Origin: Pardosa pseudoannulata
Taxonomy: Eukaryota > Arthropoda > Arachnida > Araneae > Lycosidae
Length of the DNA stretch: 64,000 bases
Reading direction: 5' to 3'
Assembly: GCA_032207245.1 (NCBI GenBank)
Contig: CM063498.1
Span: forward strand, 94,216,301-94,280,300
The translations under genes were made by a program, and so were the position numbers. Below are positions 39,608-51,060 of this stretch, one piece after another. The stretch's first letter is position 1, and every line of letters starts with the position of its first letter. Below the pieces are notes generated by a model. It was given only the letters and a program-made list of their open reading frames with translations. It was not told the origin of the DNA and did not search any database.

Positions 39608-39898
39608 GTAAGAATAGAATCTAATTTCCAGGCCTTACTTAAAAAGAAGGGTCTAAATTTAAGTAGTTGTGCTTCTTGGAGCTATTAAATTATCAGAACA
39701 TTTTATCTTTTAAACTATAAAGTTTTAATGGGGTGGTTAATTGTAATTTAAAGTTTCTTCACAACTTTTGTTTTATGCAAACTTTTCACTTCTCATAAAC
39801 TTATTAAATGATAAATAATGGATTTGTGTATTCAAAACAAATATATCAGAAGAGGTAAGCAAGATTTGTACTTAAAAATATAACTTTTTTGCTTACAG

Positions 39899-40359
39899 AG
39901 AGCCTATAAAATAAGTATTACACCCCTAGTCATGAAAACTGTCATAATATCTTTATATCAATCTCAAAAGAACATTCCATCTGAAAGAAAGAGGCGAATA
40001 AATAGCATAAATAAAGTGACGGGAATGAATTTACTTAAAATTCAGGTCACGTTATTTTTTCTCTTATTTGGGAACGAAATTGAGGATTTAAAAGTAGGGG
40101 GAATATTCTAAGGGTAAGTAGTAAAGTGAACCGGAACATGATTAGCAATGTCCCTATTATGTAACAATCTGATGGAGGACTCTGCATCTCTTATTTTCGT
40201 AGACATTTGCTCTTAATTGGTTTTTCGTACATAGGCTCAATATTCTTGCTCAAGCTTCCGATGAGAACAACAATTCTGTTTAACTCAAAACAGCAACGAA
40301 AGTTTCTAACTCAGCTATTATTTCAATTTCATTTATTTTGGATAAAAATATCAGAACAA
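39899..40359 (+). pseudogene. Cassette copy 7
   Basis: Exon a is 39899-40113 (215 bp, same extra base and TAA as copy 4). Exon b is 40235-40359 (125 bp, open, of the copy 2/5 type with ATTTATTTTGGATA). The unit ends near 40475. Confidence 0.5.
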
Positions 40360-40479
40360 GTAAGAACAGAATCTAATTTCCAGGCCTTATTTTTAAAAAA
40401 AACTCTAAATTTAAGTATCATTTTTGTTTCTTCTCGCAGCTATTAAATTATCAGAACATTTTATCTTTTAATGTATTAG

Positions 40480-43400
40480 ATATTAAAACATAAATTAAAA
40501 TATAATATTAATATTATTTTGATATATATTTTATATATCAAATTCTACTTACTTTAATACCATTACTTTTGTTATGTCTTAAATGGAATGAGTGCTATTG
40601 CTTTTATAATTATTACCATCACGTATCATATTCATACAGAAGTTAAACTTTAATATGATTTTTTTCTCGTATTTTGTATTTTTTATGTTTACGTACATAT
40701 TTTACAAACTACTTATAATCGCTTCATGAAATGTCTTGTGTTGTATTAAGTGTTTTATTTTGACTTATATATCAAATATTTAATTATTGTCATGAAATTT
40801 TGAAATTTTGAAGTCTTAATATTAAAAGTTTAAGATAGTTAAATTTTTCATAATTCTCAATACAACTTACATATAAATAATTTATATACGGATATCAAAT
40901 TATGTATACATATGTGGTAATATAAATGTATGGTATTAACAATTGTTTTTCTGGAAGAATTTGTATTTAAACGTAAAATAATTTTCTGATATGTTCTGCG
41001 CAGGATTCTAAATTTAGCAATGTAAAACTCGGGACAAAAAATCCTTATGAAATTACTTTTTTTAAGTAATGAAAGTTATTTTTTTAAAATAAGGAAAGTA
41101 ATTTTTTAACGAAATATATAGACGGAAAAATACACAACTTGTTATTTTTTAGTAAAGAACCTTAAGAATTTTTTTAAATTGCTGAAAATTTTATTTTTGT
41201 TTATTTTTTGACTCGTCAATAGTCCTTCGATCGTTTTAAGATTTGTGAGTACTATAAATTCATCATTCAGGTGAAGTTTTCCAATATTTTTTTCTGCTTT
41301 ACAAGCCAGTCAATTATGGTTTTAAAACTGCTTTATTTTTGTTCTTAGAATATCCAAAAAAAGTTAAATATAATAAAATAAACCAGTAACAACAAAAATA
41401 GATACCTGAATTTATCTTACCTTATATAGAATTGTAAAAGTCTAAATAATTACTTTCTACGTCAGTTTACTTAAGCTCATATAATGTATACATGTATAAC
41501 CCAAATTTATTTTTAAATTATATATTCATTTATTTGTTATTTGTTTTGTACTTTATTTTCATCGGGAAGATACATTGAAACCTTAAATTTTTTCCGTACT
41601 TTTCACTTTTTTTTACATTAAATGCGTACCGTTTCTAGCATCATTTCTTAAAATGTTGTAAAGGGTAAAAAAAATTTCAAATTTTGCTAAAATATTTCAA
41701 CAATATTCAACTATATGATAAACCAAAATCAAAATTTCTTTTGTTTTTTATTCTAATGGCATTTTTTTATAAATAGATAGGGTATTTAAAAAAAGTCTTA
41801 TTGGTATAGTTCATTCAACATTTCAAATATTTAAATAAGATTTTATAAACTTTAGATTTAATAAAAATGTTTTGATTCATAACACGGATACATATGCTAA
41901 TTATATACCGTATAAATACCATTAAAATATATTTACTCTAAATTTAATTTGGGAAAATTTCACAAATTCAGATTTTTGCTAAAAGTTTGCTAAAAACTCT
42001 ATCTTATTTGAAAATTCTCCGTCTCGCTCACTTACTATAGGAAAATCAAAAAAAAAAGTTTTTTGTAAATTGTTACACATAGACTGATATTCCATAGTGC
42101 TTAAAAACAATAATCTGTACAACTTATTCTGTTGCTGAAAATTTGAAGAGATTCATAAGAGGCTTGAACTGTTCGGGAGGAATTAAATGCTTGTAATATT
42201 TTTAATTTTAAAACTGAACAAACAGTACATTTTTATAAAATTTATTCTTGCATTAACATTTTATAGTGTTATAAATGGTATTTATAAAAGATGAAATTTA
42301 AACATAAATAAAGTGTTTTATTTCTGTATTCGATTCTACAACAAATCTGAGGCATCAACTTTTCAGTCTTTTGATTTCAAATGTTTTTAAAAACAATTTT
42401 CAGGCTATAGATGAAGCTTTAGATTTTTTAAGATTTTTATTACTTATAGATAGACGAGATCATAGACAGGAGAAATAGAATAAATAAAATGTTCACATAA
42501 ATTTTATTTCAATTCATGATTTTGTGCTTCATTTTAATTAGAAAACATAGATATTTCATTCATATTCTAACTATTTTATGGAAAAGCATCTCAAAAGTTA
42601 GGTAAAATCTGAATAACTTGTGTTAAATTTATCTTAATCTAGCAGTGATGAACGCAATTAAATTATTGATAAATAAACTATAAATATGCACATAAAATAA
42701 TTTTTACAAATAAAAAGATTTAAATCTTACAAAAATTTATTATGTATGGTCATTTTTAAAATTTTAATTATGTCCTAATAATAGTTTTTTAGTCCCTTAC
42801 CATTTTACTCCAATTTTCTGGCATTTAAATTTAAGATGTAAAACTTGACCTAAAAAAAAAAACAGAAAAATTGGAAAAATAAATTCAATAATGAGTTTTA
42901 CCTGTGCAATAATGTTGCCAAAATAGCGAAATAGTTTCAATTTTTCCGAAATAGCCAATGAGACCTATACTACATCATTACCTTAAAATGTTTTTTTAAA
43001 CTGTTAATCTTTTAATGGATTAATATTAATTAATTTACATCTGATCATATATTTTAAGGAATTAAAATGTTAAAAGACAATAACCTGATAAAGGAGGAAA
43101 AAATCCCATAAAAGTTCGATCTTGTAAGTTTTTCAGTGACACACTTTATTGTAAAATGGGCACTTAGAACACTCTGTTTGGATAAGTCAAACCTGATTAC
43201 ATCTCCTCTAGAATACATCTCCTTCTTACACTCTTATAATTAGATGCATTGAAACAGCAATCCTTGTTAAGTTGCATAGCAATATAATTTTCAGCGTCCC
43301 TCCAGTATCCTATTTAAAGATCTATAAAAAGGTATGAGAGAAATGTGCTGTTGTGTACTAAGCTGGTGATGAATGCTTCATTTTGCTTTTACCCTACGGT

Positions 43401-43545
43401 GTTATCTAGCTAGTATCTGCTACCATACCACACTTGTTGCAGGGAGAAAAAGGTTTTGGACGATTAGGGTTAGTCACTGGGGATTAGGGACGATCAGAAG
43501 GAAGTATAAGTCACTGGTAAGTTCTTTCGCTCAACAGTAATGTAT
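40480..43545. other. Very AT-rich DNA, nothing recognised
   Basis: No open frame of 60 codons or more over about 3 kb on either strand, and no tandem or terminal repeats seen. Confidence 0.5.
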
Positions 43546-43552
43546 AATTAGG

Positions 43553-44272
43553 CAGACCTGCCAACTTTTCAATATTGAAAATAGTAGCACTCGACAATTT
43601 TTAAAATCAAAAATAGTACCACACTAATTAGTAAATGTTGAATAGCGAATTTTTACACAATAAATCCTGGGCTATCGCTATAACACAATGCACATATTAA
43701 ATGATTTTGTGTATATTTACTGCTCAAACAAAACAATTAATTCTACTAAAGTATCTAAAATTCCATATAAAATTTAAAATAGATAATATTTCATTTTCAA
43801 AATATCATATGCATTTATATACATTGCTGAACTAAAAATCCCCCATAAAAAGTTAGATGAAGTATTTTATTTAGATTTATTTTAGTTATATTTAAATGTT
43901 ATTTCATACCTTAACATTTCTACAGTAAGAAATAATAATTTTTAAAAAATCTCAGAAATATACATAGGGAAGAACACAGAAACATACTATTACATTATAA
44001 CTAATATTATTAGACAGAAAATCTAATTTCTAATCCAAAAATTTCTACCTTTGAGAGAGTATGGTATCGCACAGTAGTTACACGAAATAAGATCAGAAAA
44101 GTTTTTTTTTAATTTCTTTATATCACTTGCGAAAATATATTAATTCATTTTGATTTTCTGGATGAGATATAATTTTTTATTCTTTATATATTTTTTGACC
44201 GATTTTCATAGGATCGTAATTACTTGCTAAATTTGTAGAAACTACGATTTTTCTTAACATTTGGCAGGTCCG
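43553..44272. mobile_element. hAT-type MITE, 720 bp
   Basis: The left end is CAGACCTGCCAACTTTTCAA; the right end read inward on the minus strand is CGGACCTGCCAAATGTTAAG. AATTAGG flanks both sides (43546-43552 and 44273-44279). That is a 7 bp perfect match, 8 bp with one mismatch depending on where the end is drawn. TIR form (CAG-G/A-CCTGCCAA) and TSD length fit the hAT superfamily. The interior is AT-rich with no transposase, so it is non-autonomous. Confidence 0.75.
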
Positions 44273-44550
44273 AATTAGGTGATCAATCAGACACATATAA
44301 TACTGCACTATATACTACACTAATATTTTGACATCCGATAAGGGTACAATTTTCAATCAACAACCAACGAAACTGCTCCTTTTTAGTTGAAGTATTTCAT
44401 GCTTTAAATAGTATATGACTAGAAAAAAAAACTCCTTAGTCAGAATAATCAGTTTTTGTTCCACTCCATGTAGATGGAAAATCTAGAATTTGGTATATGT
44501 GTTATCAGTGTAAATGTATGCCTTACAGTTGCAGCTCAGAAAGATTATTT

Positions 44551-44716
44551 GGGTGCTACCATATTACGGTCGACATAAGTCACTGGTGACTTCTACGTCA
44601 TAATGACGTCAGAAATCGCCATAGATGGGAATTTGATACCTTAAATTTCTCCTTCTGACATCATTATGACGCAGAAGTCACGAGTGACATATGTCGACTG
44701 TAATATGGTAGCACTC
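44551..44716. mobile_element. Foldback (palindromic) MITE, 166 bp
   Basis: The left arm 44553-44614 (GTGCTACCATATTAC...) and right arm 44653-44714 are inverted repeats of 62 bp with about six mismatches, around a 38 bp centre. The arms contain an internal GTCACTGGTGAC and a TGACGTCA-like CATAATGACGTC. Flanks are TTT on both sides, possibly a short TSD. No coding capacity. The superfamily is undetermined. Confidence 0.85.
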
Positions 44717-44719
44717 TTT

Positions 44720-46040
44720 ATGTTACTTTTGCTGACATTGGGCTTATTTGTGAGTACAGATCTGGGATAAAATATCCCATAGCATAACAATATTTGTTCA
44801 TGCTGATTTTCTTCCAATCAGGTTGCTACGTTTAAACCCATAGACTAACAAAATAACAGGACTAAAAATCTTCGACTTAATATGTTAAATTATCTCCAGT
44901 TACTTAATCACATTAATTCCTCTCTACTTAACAGTTAATCTAATATAAATATTGCTCTTAATATTTAAAAATGTATTTAATATTTTCAAGTCGTTTTAAA
45001 CCTTACACAAAAGTAAAAGATTTAGATGAACAAGTGAGCAAAAATTAAGTTATTTTAAAATTGTTAATGCATTGAAAATATTCGTTTAATAGTTCTAGAA
45101 TATTTCAATTTGAAATCTTACCATCTGAAACCGGTCACATATCTATCGTAAAATTTCCTTTTGCTTAAAACAGCCTTGAAATTAAATCCATTTTCAGATA
45201 TAAGCAAAAAAATACAACTCCCCTTTTCTTAGATTAAAAACTTTCCCATCTTATAAAACAACCCCACTTTTCAATTTCCATTCAAATTCAGCTCCGGAGA
45301 GAAATTCCATATTGCTGGAATATCTAACGCGTTTAGCCGCCCAGAAATGATCAAGAATTGTCAGGTAGAATTTCCATAAAAAATAAATTCGGTATTCAAT
45401 TTATTCGAACGATATCACCATGGAGGAGATGTCCTCACCCACCTCCTTATTCTATTTATATTCATAGTTTTGGGAAGGCAAAAACGAATTTTACATTTCC
45501 ATGTAATTCCAAAGATCAGATTTCATAAGGCATAAATGTCGTTTAATCAAAATGAATATTTTGACGGTAGAGGAAAAATTCTATATACGTAAACAAGCTT
45601 TTTCTCGTGTTTTACGAGAAATAATCTGTTTAAAAGAATATATTCATGACTCGGTAAAAGGCGTTCAACTACGAGCCAAGGAAAATGGATAGCAGGCTGA
45701 TTTTTCTTCCCTGTGGGACTTCCAGAATGAATAATCTGCAACTAGCATACAACAAATAAAAGCAAAAGGCATTTCCATTTAGGATAGTCATATTTCTTTC
45801 TGGAGCTGTTTTGGATTTTGTGGTTTCATGTACAGAAAGCTACAAGTAGACAACACTAGAAATATTTAATATTTATCAAATACGTTTCATTATAAGAATT
45901 TTTCTGTGAGTATCACAAAACATAATATCTGTCTACAGTTTGATTGAACTTACTCAACTTCATTGCTGAAAATTTTGGACCCTTGTTTTTAAGTCTAAAT
46001 AACTAGGCATGTTAATTTTCTTTAAATATTTTAATCGGGA
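44720..46040. other. AT-rich DNA without a supported gene
   Basis: A 64-codon minus frame at 45547-45741 has no domain or splice context. Confidence 0.4.
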
Positions 46041-46044
46041 CAAA

Positions 46045-46955
46045 TAAACCATATTCTCTTTCGAGTGCTATTTCTTAATTTAACAAACTCACAAAGTTTA
46101 CCATTCTTTACCCCATGCGGATAAAATTTTAAATTCAAGTCTAACTGCGAATAATATAGAAATTTGTGAATTTCGTAAAACAAATCGTAGAATGGTGACT
46201 GAATATCTAATGCTTTTTGGTTTGGGGTTAGAATTGAATTCGATATAACCTATAATTATAGCTATTTCTAGCTATTTGAAATAAGATTGAAGTATTTTTT
46301 AACAGAGTTTAAATATAGTGTTTATATATTGATAAACAATATTCTCTTTCGAATGATATTTTTTAATTTAACAAACTCACAAAGTTTAAAAAGAGATTTA
46401 GCTTTTCTACCAATTTTTCCTCTATGCATATAAAATCTTAAATCCAGGTGTAACTGCGAATAATATAGAAATTTGTGAATTTCGTAAAACAAATCGTAGA
46501 ATGGTGACTGAATAGCTAATGCTTTTTGGTTTGGGGTTAGAACTGAATTCGATTTAACCTATAATTATAGATGTTTCTAGCTATTTGAAATAAGATTGAA
46601 GTATTTTTTAACAGAGTTTAAATATAGTGTTTATATATTGATAAACAATATTCTCTTTCGAATGATATTTTTTAATTTAACAAACTCACAAAGTTTAAAA
46701 AGAGATTTAGCTTTTCTACCAATTTTTCCTCTATGCATATAAAATCTTAAATCCATGTGTAACTGCGAATAATATGGAAATTTATGAATTTCGTAAAACA
46801 AATCGTAGAATGGTAACTGAATATTTAATGCTTTGTAGTTTGGATTTAGAATTGAATTCAATTTTACCTATAATTATAAATATTTCTAACTATTTGAAAT
46901 AAGATTGAAGTATTTTTATCAGCGTGTAAATATATTGTTTATATATTGATAGATA
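46045..46955. repeat. Three tandem copies of a 309 bp unit
   Basis: AATCGTAGAATGGT recurs at about 46183, 46492 and 46801, exactly 309 bp apart. Units share ATATTCTCTTTCGA, AATTTAACAAACTCACAAAG, AACTGCGAATAATAT and GAAGTATTTTT. Units 2 and 3 are the more alike. The minus frame at 46631-46861 lies entirely within the unit and is not supported as a gene. Confidence 0.9.
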
Positions 46956-46959
46956 TTTA

Positions 46960-48060
46960 ACTTTAAAGCTATTATGACACTGAGAGTAAAACAAAATATG
47001 AAATTTATACAACTCTAAATATAACAGGAAGTTTTTTTAGTGATGAGCTGTCATTTTAAACATTACAGGAAGCCACAAAAAAAAGAGAACTTCGTGATAA
47101 AAGATTTTTCTGCTATCAAATGTGAACACAATATAGTACACAGAAGTTTTCTAACAGATACAGCTATTAGCCATGATTTTAACTGATGTACCATCTGAAA
47201 AATTTAACTTCCAAAGCTTGAACATATTAAAATGTCTATTGAAATCACGAAATTATAAACAATAACAGCTATTTCAACAATTTAGAAGACTGTTTATAGC
47301 ATATTTATCTACCATAAAAAATCTACCTTTTACACACAATTCTAAGAAATATGTTTTACTGTCCTGAAAGAAGAACGCTGGACATCAATGGGTAAAACTT
47401 ATTTTCCTACTTCTATGTTTACCACACCTCTTGTAAAGTATTCTGCATAGATAGAGAAGATAGTAAAATAGTTTTTTCTTTAGCCTTTCTAAAGGTCTCT
47501 ACCTTAATAAGAATTCTACTCACAATGAGAAGGAAAAGTTATTTATCAAATAAAATGATTTATTTAAGTCTACTGGAAATAGATTAGAAATGCTGCATTG
47601 TTATCAACCATTACCTGTTAGTTTGTACCGGCTCTCTTGTCAGTCTTTCCTATTTTGGTGAGAAATTTCACAACCCTAATTTTAGAAATTAACAATTAAC
47701 AAATTTTCATAGGAGGATAGTATTTTTATTGCAATTAGATTAGATTCAAAATCTGTCTATGTAATTAGTAATAATTTAGTTTGATTGTTTCTTATATTAA
47801 TTTGAATTATAGAATTGAAAGTAAATTATTAAGAGGGTGTTTTTGTCCGTCCTTTATCTTAATATTTGTGATGTACCTGCGACTCAAAAAGATATTGAAA
47901 ACTTTTAACCTAGTTTTTGTTTGTATTATCCTTTTGTATCTCTGCTTCATATATATAACATACTCAAAAATTAATGTCTGTGATGAGGCGATTTAGATCA
48001 GTAATATAATTGATTAATTAATACGAGAAGTAAAATGATTGGGATCTAAATTTGAACTCA
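46960..48060. other. AT-rich DNA without a supported gene
   Basis: A 71-codon frame at 47781 is hydrophobic by base composition only. Confidence 0.4.
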
Positions 48061-48069
48061 TCACATGTT

Positions 48070-48720
48070 TTGTAAAGGGGAGCGGATAATAAAAAATTAT
48101 TTTAACGGTTTTTCGTCTTGTGCGGGATTTTCGGGCTGGGTTCAGATCCCAGTCCCAGATTAGAATCACGTCTCCGTACATGACACTAAATAAGAATGTA
48201 CCTTTTTGGAGTTATTTATGAGTCCCTAAGGGACAGTGCCCAATTTGAAAAGATAAGGTTTTTCCACGTTTGTGGTTTCAAGGCGGGGTAAAAGAGACCA
48301 ATTGGATTTTTACAGCTCTCCTAATTGGAGAAGGAGAGTTAAGAATGGACACAGATGAAAAATACTTAAAATAAAGAAAAGTCAAGAGTGAGGGGTTCGG
48401 CAGTCGAGTGGAGTAGAGTCAAATGGAGTAGAGTAGAGAAGTCTGACTGGCAGAGGTCAGAAATCGGAGATGACGACTGTGACAATGAGACTTCAGGAGT
48501 CCACGGAGAATAGCCTTGCGTTCGGAAACGTTTGGAACATCTCTAGACCAACAGCAGTGTTCCTGTGTCAAATATTACGGCCGCACCTCAAATACTCTGA
48601 AGGAAGCCCCTGACTAGACCGATGGAAGATTGAAAATTGCTACCATACCTACCCAATCCTGGATAGCTCCCAACCAGCAGTGTTCCTGGCACACCAAATA
48701 GATCCACAAAGGTACTCATT
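48070..48720. other. GC-richer island with a tRNA T-arm-like stem
   Basis: GGGCTGGGTTCAGATCCCAG (about 48130-48149) forms a perfect CTGGG/CCCAG stem with a 7 base TTCAGAT loop, and GGTTCAGATCC fits a pol III B box. I see no matching A box. Further right, GGAGTAGAGTCAAATGGAGTAG is a short internal repeat, and CAGCAGTGTTCCTG occurs twice (about 48548 and 48676). Probably a retroelement or SINE fragment; unclassified. Confidence 0.4.
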
Positions 48721-48729
48721 ATTATATAT

Positions 48730-49490
48730 ATATTTTGAAATTGAGATTGGGTCCTCTCTCTTATATATATAGATAGCTAAGTGATAGGAAATTATTATTG
48801 TCAAATCTTAATTAGTGTGGCACCTAAATTGATCATGTTGAAAAGTTAATCAAAATTTTGTATATTAGTAATGTATATATAATTGTAATAAATTTACTTA
48901 TTTTTACTTTAAAGCTGATTTCTGTCACTTTTACTTTAGCTTATTAGTTAATTTTTTTTATTATTAGTCTGTAGTCTCTCAGAACCTGTGGTTGAATTTA
49001 GTACTTAAATATCTTACACAACGCAACCCAAATAATATTTAGTCCTTGCGACTAAGAAAAATAAATACCATTATAAATTTAATTATAGGTATATACCTAA
49101 ATTTAAACGAGAGCTACACGAAAATGTCCTCCTTCCAGTAAGATTTAAAAAACACTTTTGTGGATTGCTGTTGACTTGTAAATCTGCAATAAACCAAAAT
49201 TGCTTATTGTATGTTTATCAAATGAATGTATTAAGTTCAATTTTCACTTTAAGATTTCATTTGTTGCATTATCGAAACACATTATTTTTATTCAAATAAA
49301 CTGAGGATTTCTCGTGCATAATAGTGTGGAGATACTAGAAAGAGACTTCTCACAAAATGCAGTTTCAAAGTTTATATAACAATAGATTTTATGAAAAGTA
49401 ATTTATAATATTTATAAGAAATACGTAGTTTTTTTTTTTAAGGAAATACATATTTTGCCAATGTTTTATTATTTTTATGTGTTAAAGCTT
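48730..49490. other. AT-rich DNA, nothing recognised
   Basis: No supported feature. Confidence 0.4.
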
Positions 49491-49494
49491 TTAA

Positions 49495-50107
49495 CCCTCC
49501 AAGTGGAACACATCTAGAAAAAAATTCTCCAAAATACGCTAATGTCAGTGGCTAAAGAGTTCTATGATTTTTACCTTCACCCTTTGTCGACTAGAATGGA
49601 ATATGGAAAACCCAACCTCGTTATTGCCCCTTTACTTGGGGGTTATATATTGATATATAAATAGATATTATAGATTGTTAAATTTTAATACACATAAAGC
49701 TCGCCAAGTCTCGAATATTATCCCATAAGAAATAATGGATTCTAAAAGTACAAATAAAAATATTCTTTGAGATACTTATTTATATTTTATTTAAGATATT
49801 TAAGGGGTGCAATTAGAGATACATCGGTTACCGCAAACGAAATACTTCGAAATAGAGATTTACCATGAAAAGCTATCAGCGTCTTTGTGTCTCAGGGTAG
49901 GGTTGCATCCCTCAAGAAATGTCAGTGAAAGAGGGGTGTAGTTCTTAAACAATAGACCTGACCCTCCTACCTAAAAACTCCAGGGGAGAAAGCACTGGCA
50001 AAATTGTACATTACATGCATTTTTGGAGCGTTTTTTGAGGTCGAAATTTGTACGTTTTGAAGTCATCATCGGTTTGGCGGAATTGTACGTTCGAACCGCT
50101 TAGAGGG
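49495..50107. mobile_element. piggyBac-type MITE, 613 bp
   Basis: TTAA lies on both sides (49491-49494, 50108-50111). The left end is CCCTCCAAGTGGAAC; the right end read inward on the minus strand is CCCTCTAAGCGGTTC, matching at 11 of 15 positions. The CCC start and TTAA target are the piggyBac signature. There is no transposase sequence inside; the frame at 50048-50287 crosses the right end and is chance. Confidence 0.75.
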
Positions 50108-50111
50108 TTAA

Positions 50112-51060
50112 TTACTTTTTTTACAAGTTTGAAATTTTGTACTCAAACATTATTGGAAATATTTTTCTTTATTGGTGGATGTTGTTATAGAGACAAAGAT
50201 TTATTTAATTATTATCAGACACATATCTTAAGAAACGAAAGAATAACAGTGTTTCTATGCCGATTTGTGTTCCATTCATATGTATAAAAAAGATTTTGCC
50301 TGTATAAATTTAAAAAATATACGTTACTTTTCAAAATAAATACTTTCGTTTAAATAAGATCTGCGCGGAAGATTCCCTTTCTTTAAATTCTCCAGAAGCT
50401 CACTGCTGAAACTATCTCTGCACCTGAAATTTCAGATGCGAATGCCTCCCAAGGGTCAAAGCCTTAAACCAGAAATCCAGAAATTCTCTATTCTTTATTG
50501 TACGTATTCGTCAAAATTACAGAGTTCTTTCGATTTATAAATCAAATTAAACTGGTTGTTTGAAATATTTTTTTCCATTTACCGATTTTGGGGAAATCCA
50601 CTGAGATGCCATAAAACATACAATTTTGGCCGCTGTAATAAAATAAATGTTTGTTTACCTAAGCTAACACGGGGGTATATAAGAAGATTTGCATTTTAAG
50701 GGGATACGGTGCTCTTTCAAAGATTTTTTTTAAAGTTTTATAGTAAACATAGATTTTTTTTTTAACTTTCGGATTCAATTTAAAGCATATTCAGGAAAGG
50801 GAAGTTTTCTTTAACATTTTATTTAATCAGGATTTAAATTTAAAATTTTTTTAAACTTTATAAAATTCTTGCAACTTATTCAAATATTGATATTTAGACT
50901 AGTATTATAAAGTATTCATTGTAATTGTTAGTATTTATAATATTAATGAAACATTAATAGTAATATTAATATTAATTTTCTCCTATATATTTTCAAGATT
51001 TTTAAAGCCTTCTATGCAAGCTGCTATGCATAGATATTTAAATATATATATTTAAAGTAA
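50112..51060. other. AT-rich DNA, nothing recognised
   Basis: No supported feature. Confidence 0.4.

Larger units (their letters stand above)
35215..40475 (+). repeat. Seven-copy tandem array of a ~747 bp unit carrying a two-exon cassette
   Basis: The acceptor-like TTTTGCTTACAG (TTTTTTACCTACAG in copy 1) precedes AGAGCCTATAAAATAAGT at 35416, 36169, 36910, 37656, 38413, 39148 and 39899. Spacings are 753, 741, 746, 757, 735 and 751 bp. Each unit has an acceptor, an open exon a (~214 bp), a GTAAGT/GTAAAT donor, about 121 bp, a second acceptor (TTTTTCGTAC(C/A)TAG), a 125 bp exon b, and a donor CAA|GTAAGA. Phases are 0 into exon a, 1 between a and b, and 0 out of b. Consecutive cassettes would therefore splice in frame as 113-codon modules. 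The array stops abruptly near 40475 in ordinary AT-rich DNA. Confidence 0.88.

Noticed and set aside
35215..40475. CRISPR-like array
   Set aside because: Units are ~747 bp and nearly identical throughout, without short repeats and unique spacers. The sequence is eukaryotic.
45547..45741. 64-codon minus-strand open frame
   Set aside because: No domain, no splice sites, no repeat membership.
48125..48152. Candidate tRNA gene from the T-arm-like stem CTGGG/CCCAG
   Set aside because: No acceptor stem, D arm or A box at the proper spacing. At most a tRNA-derived repeat fragment.
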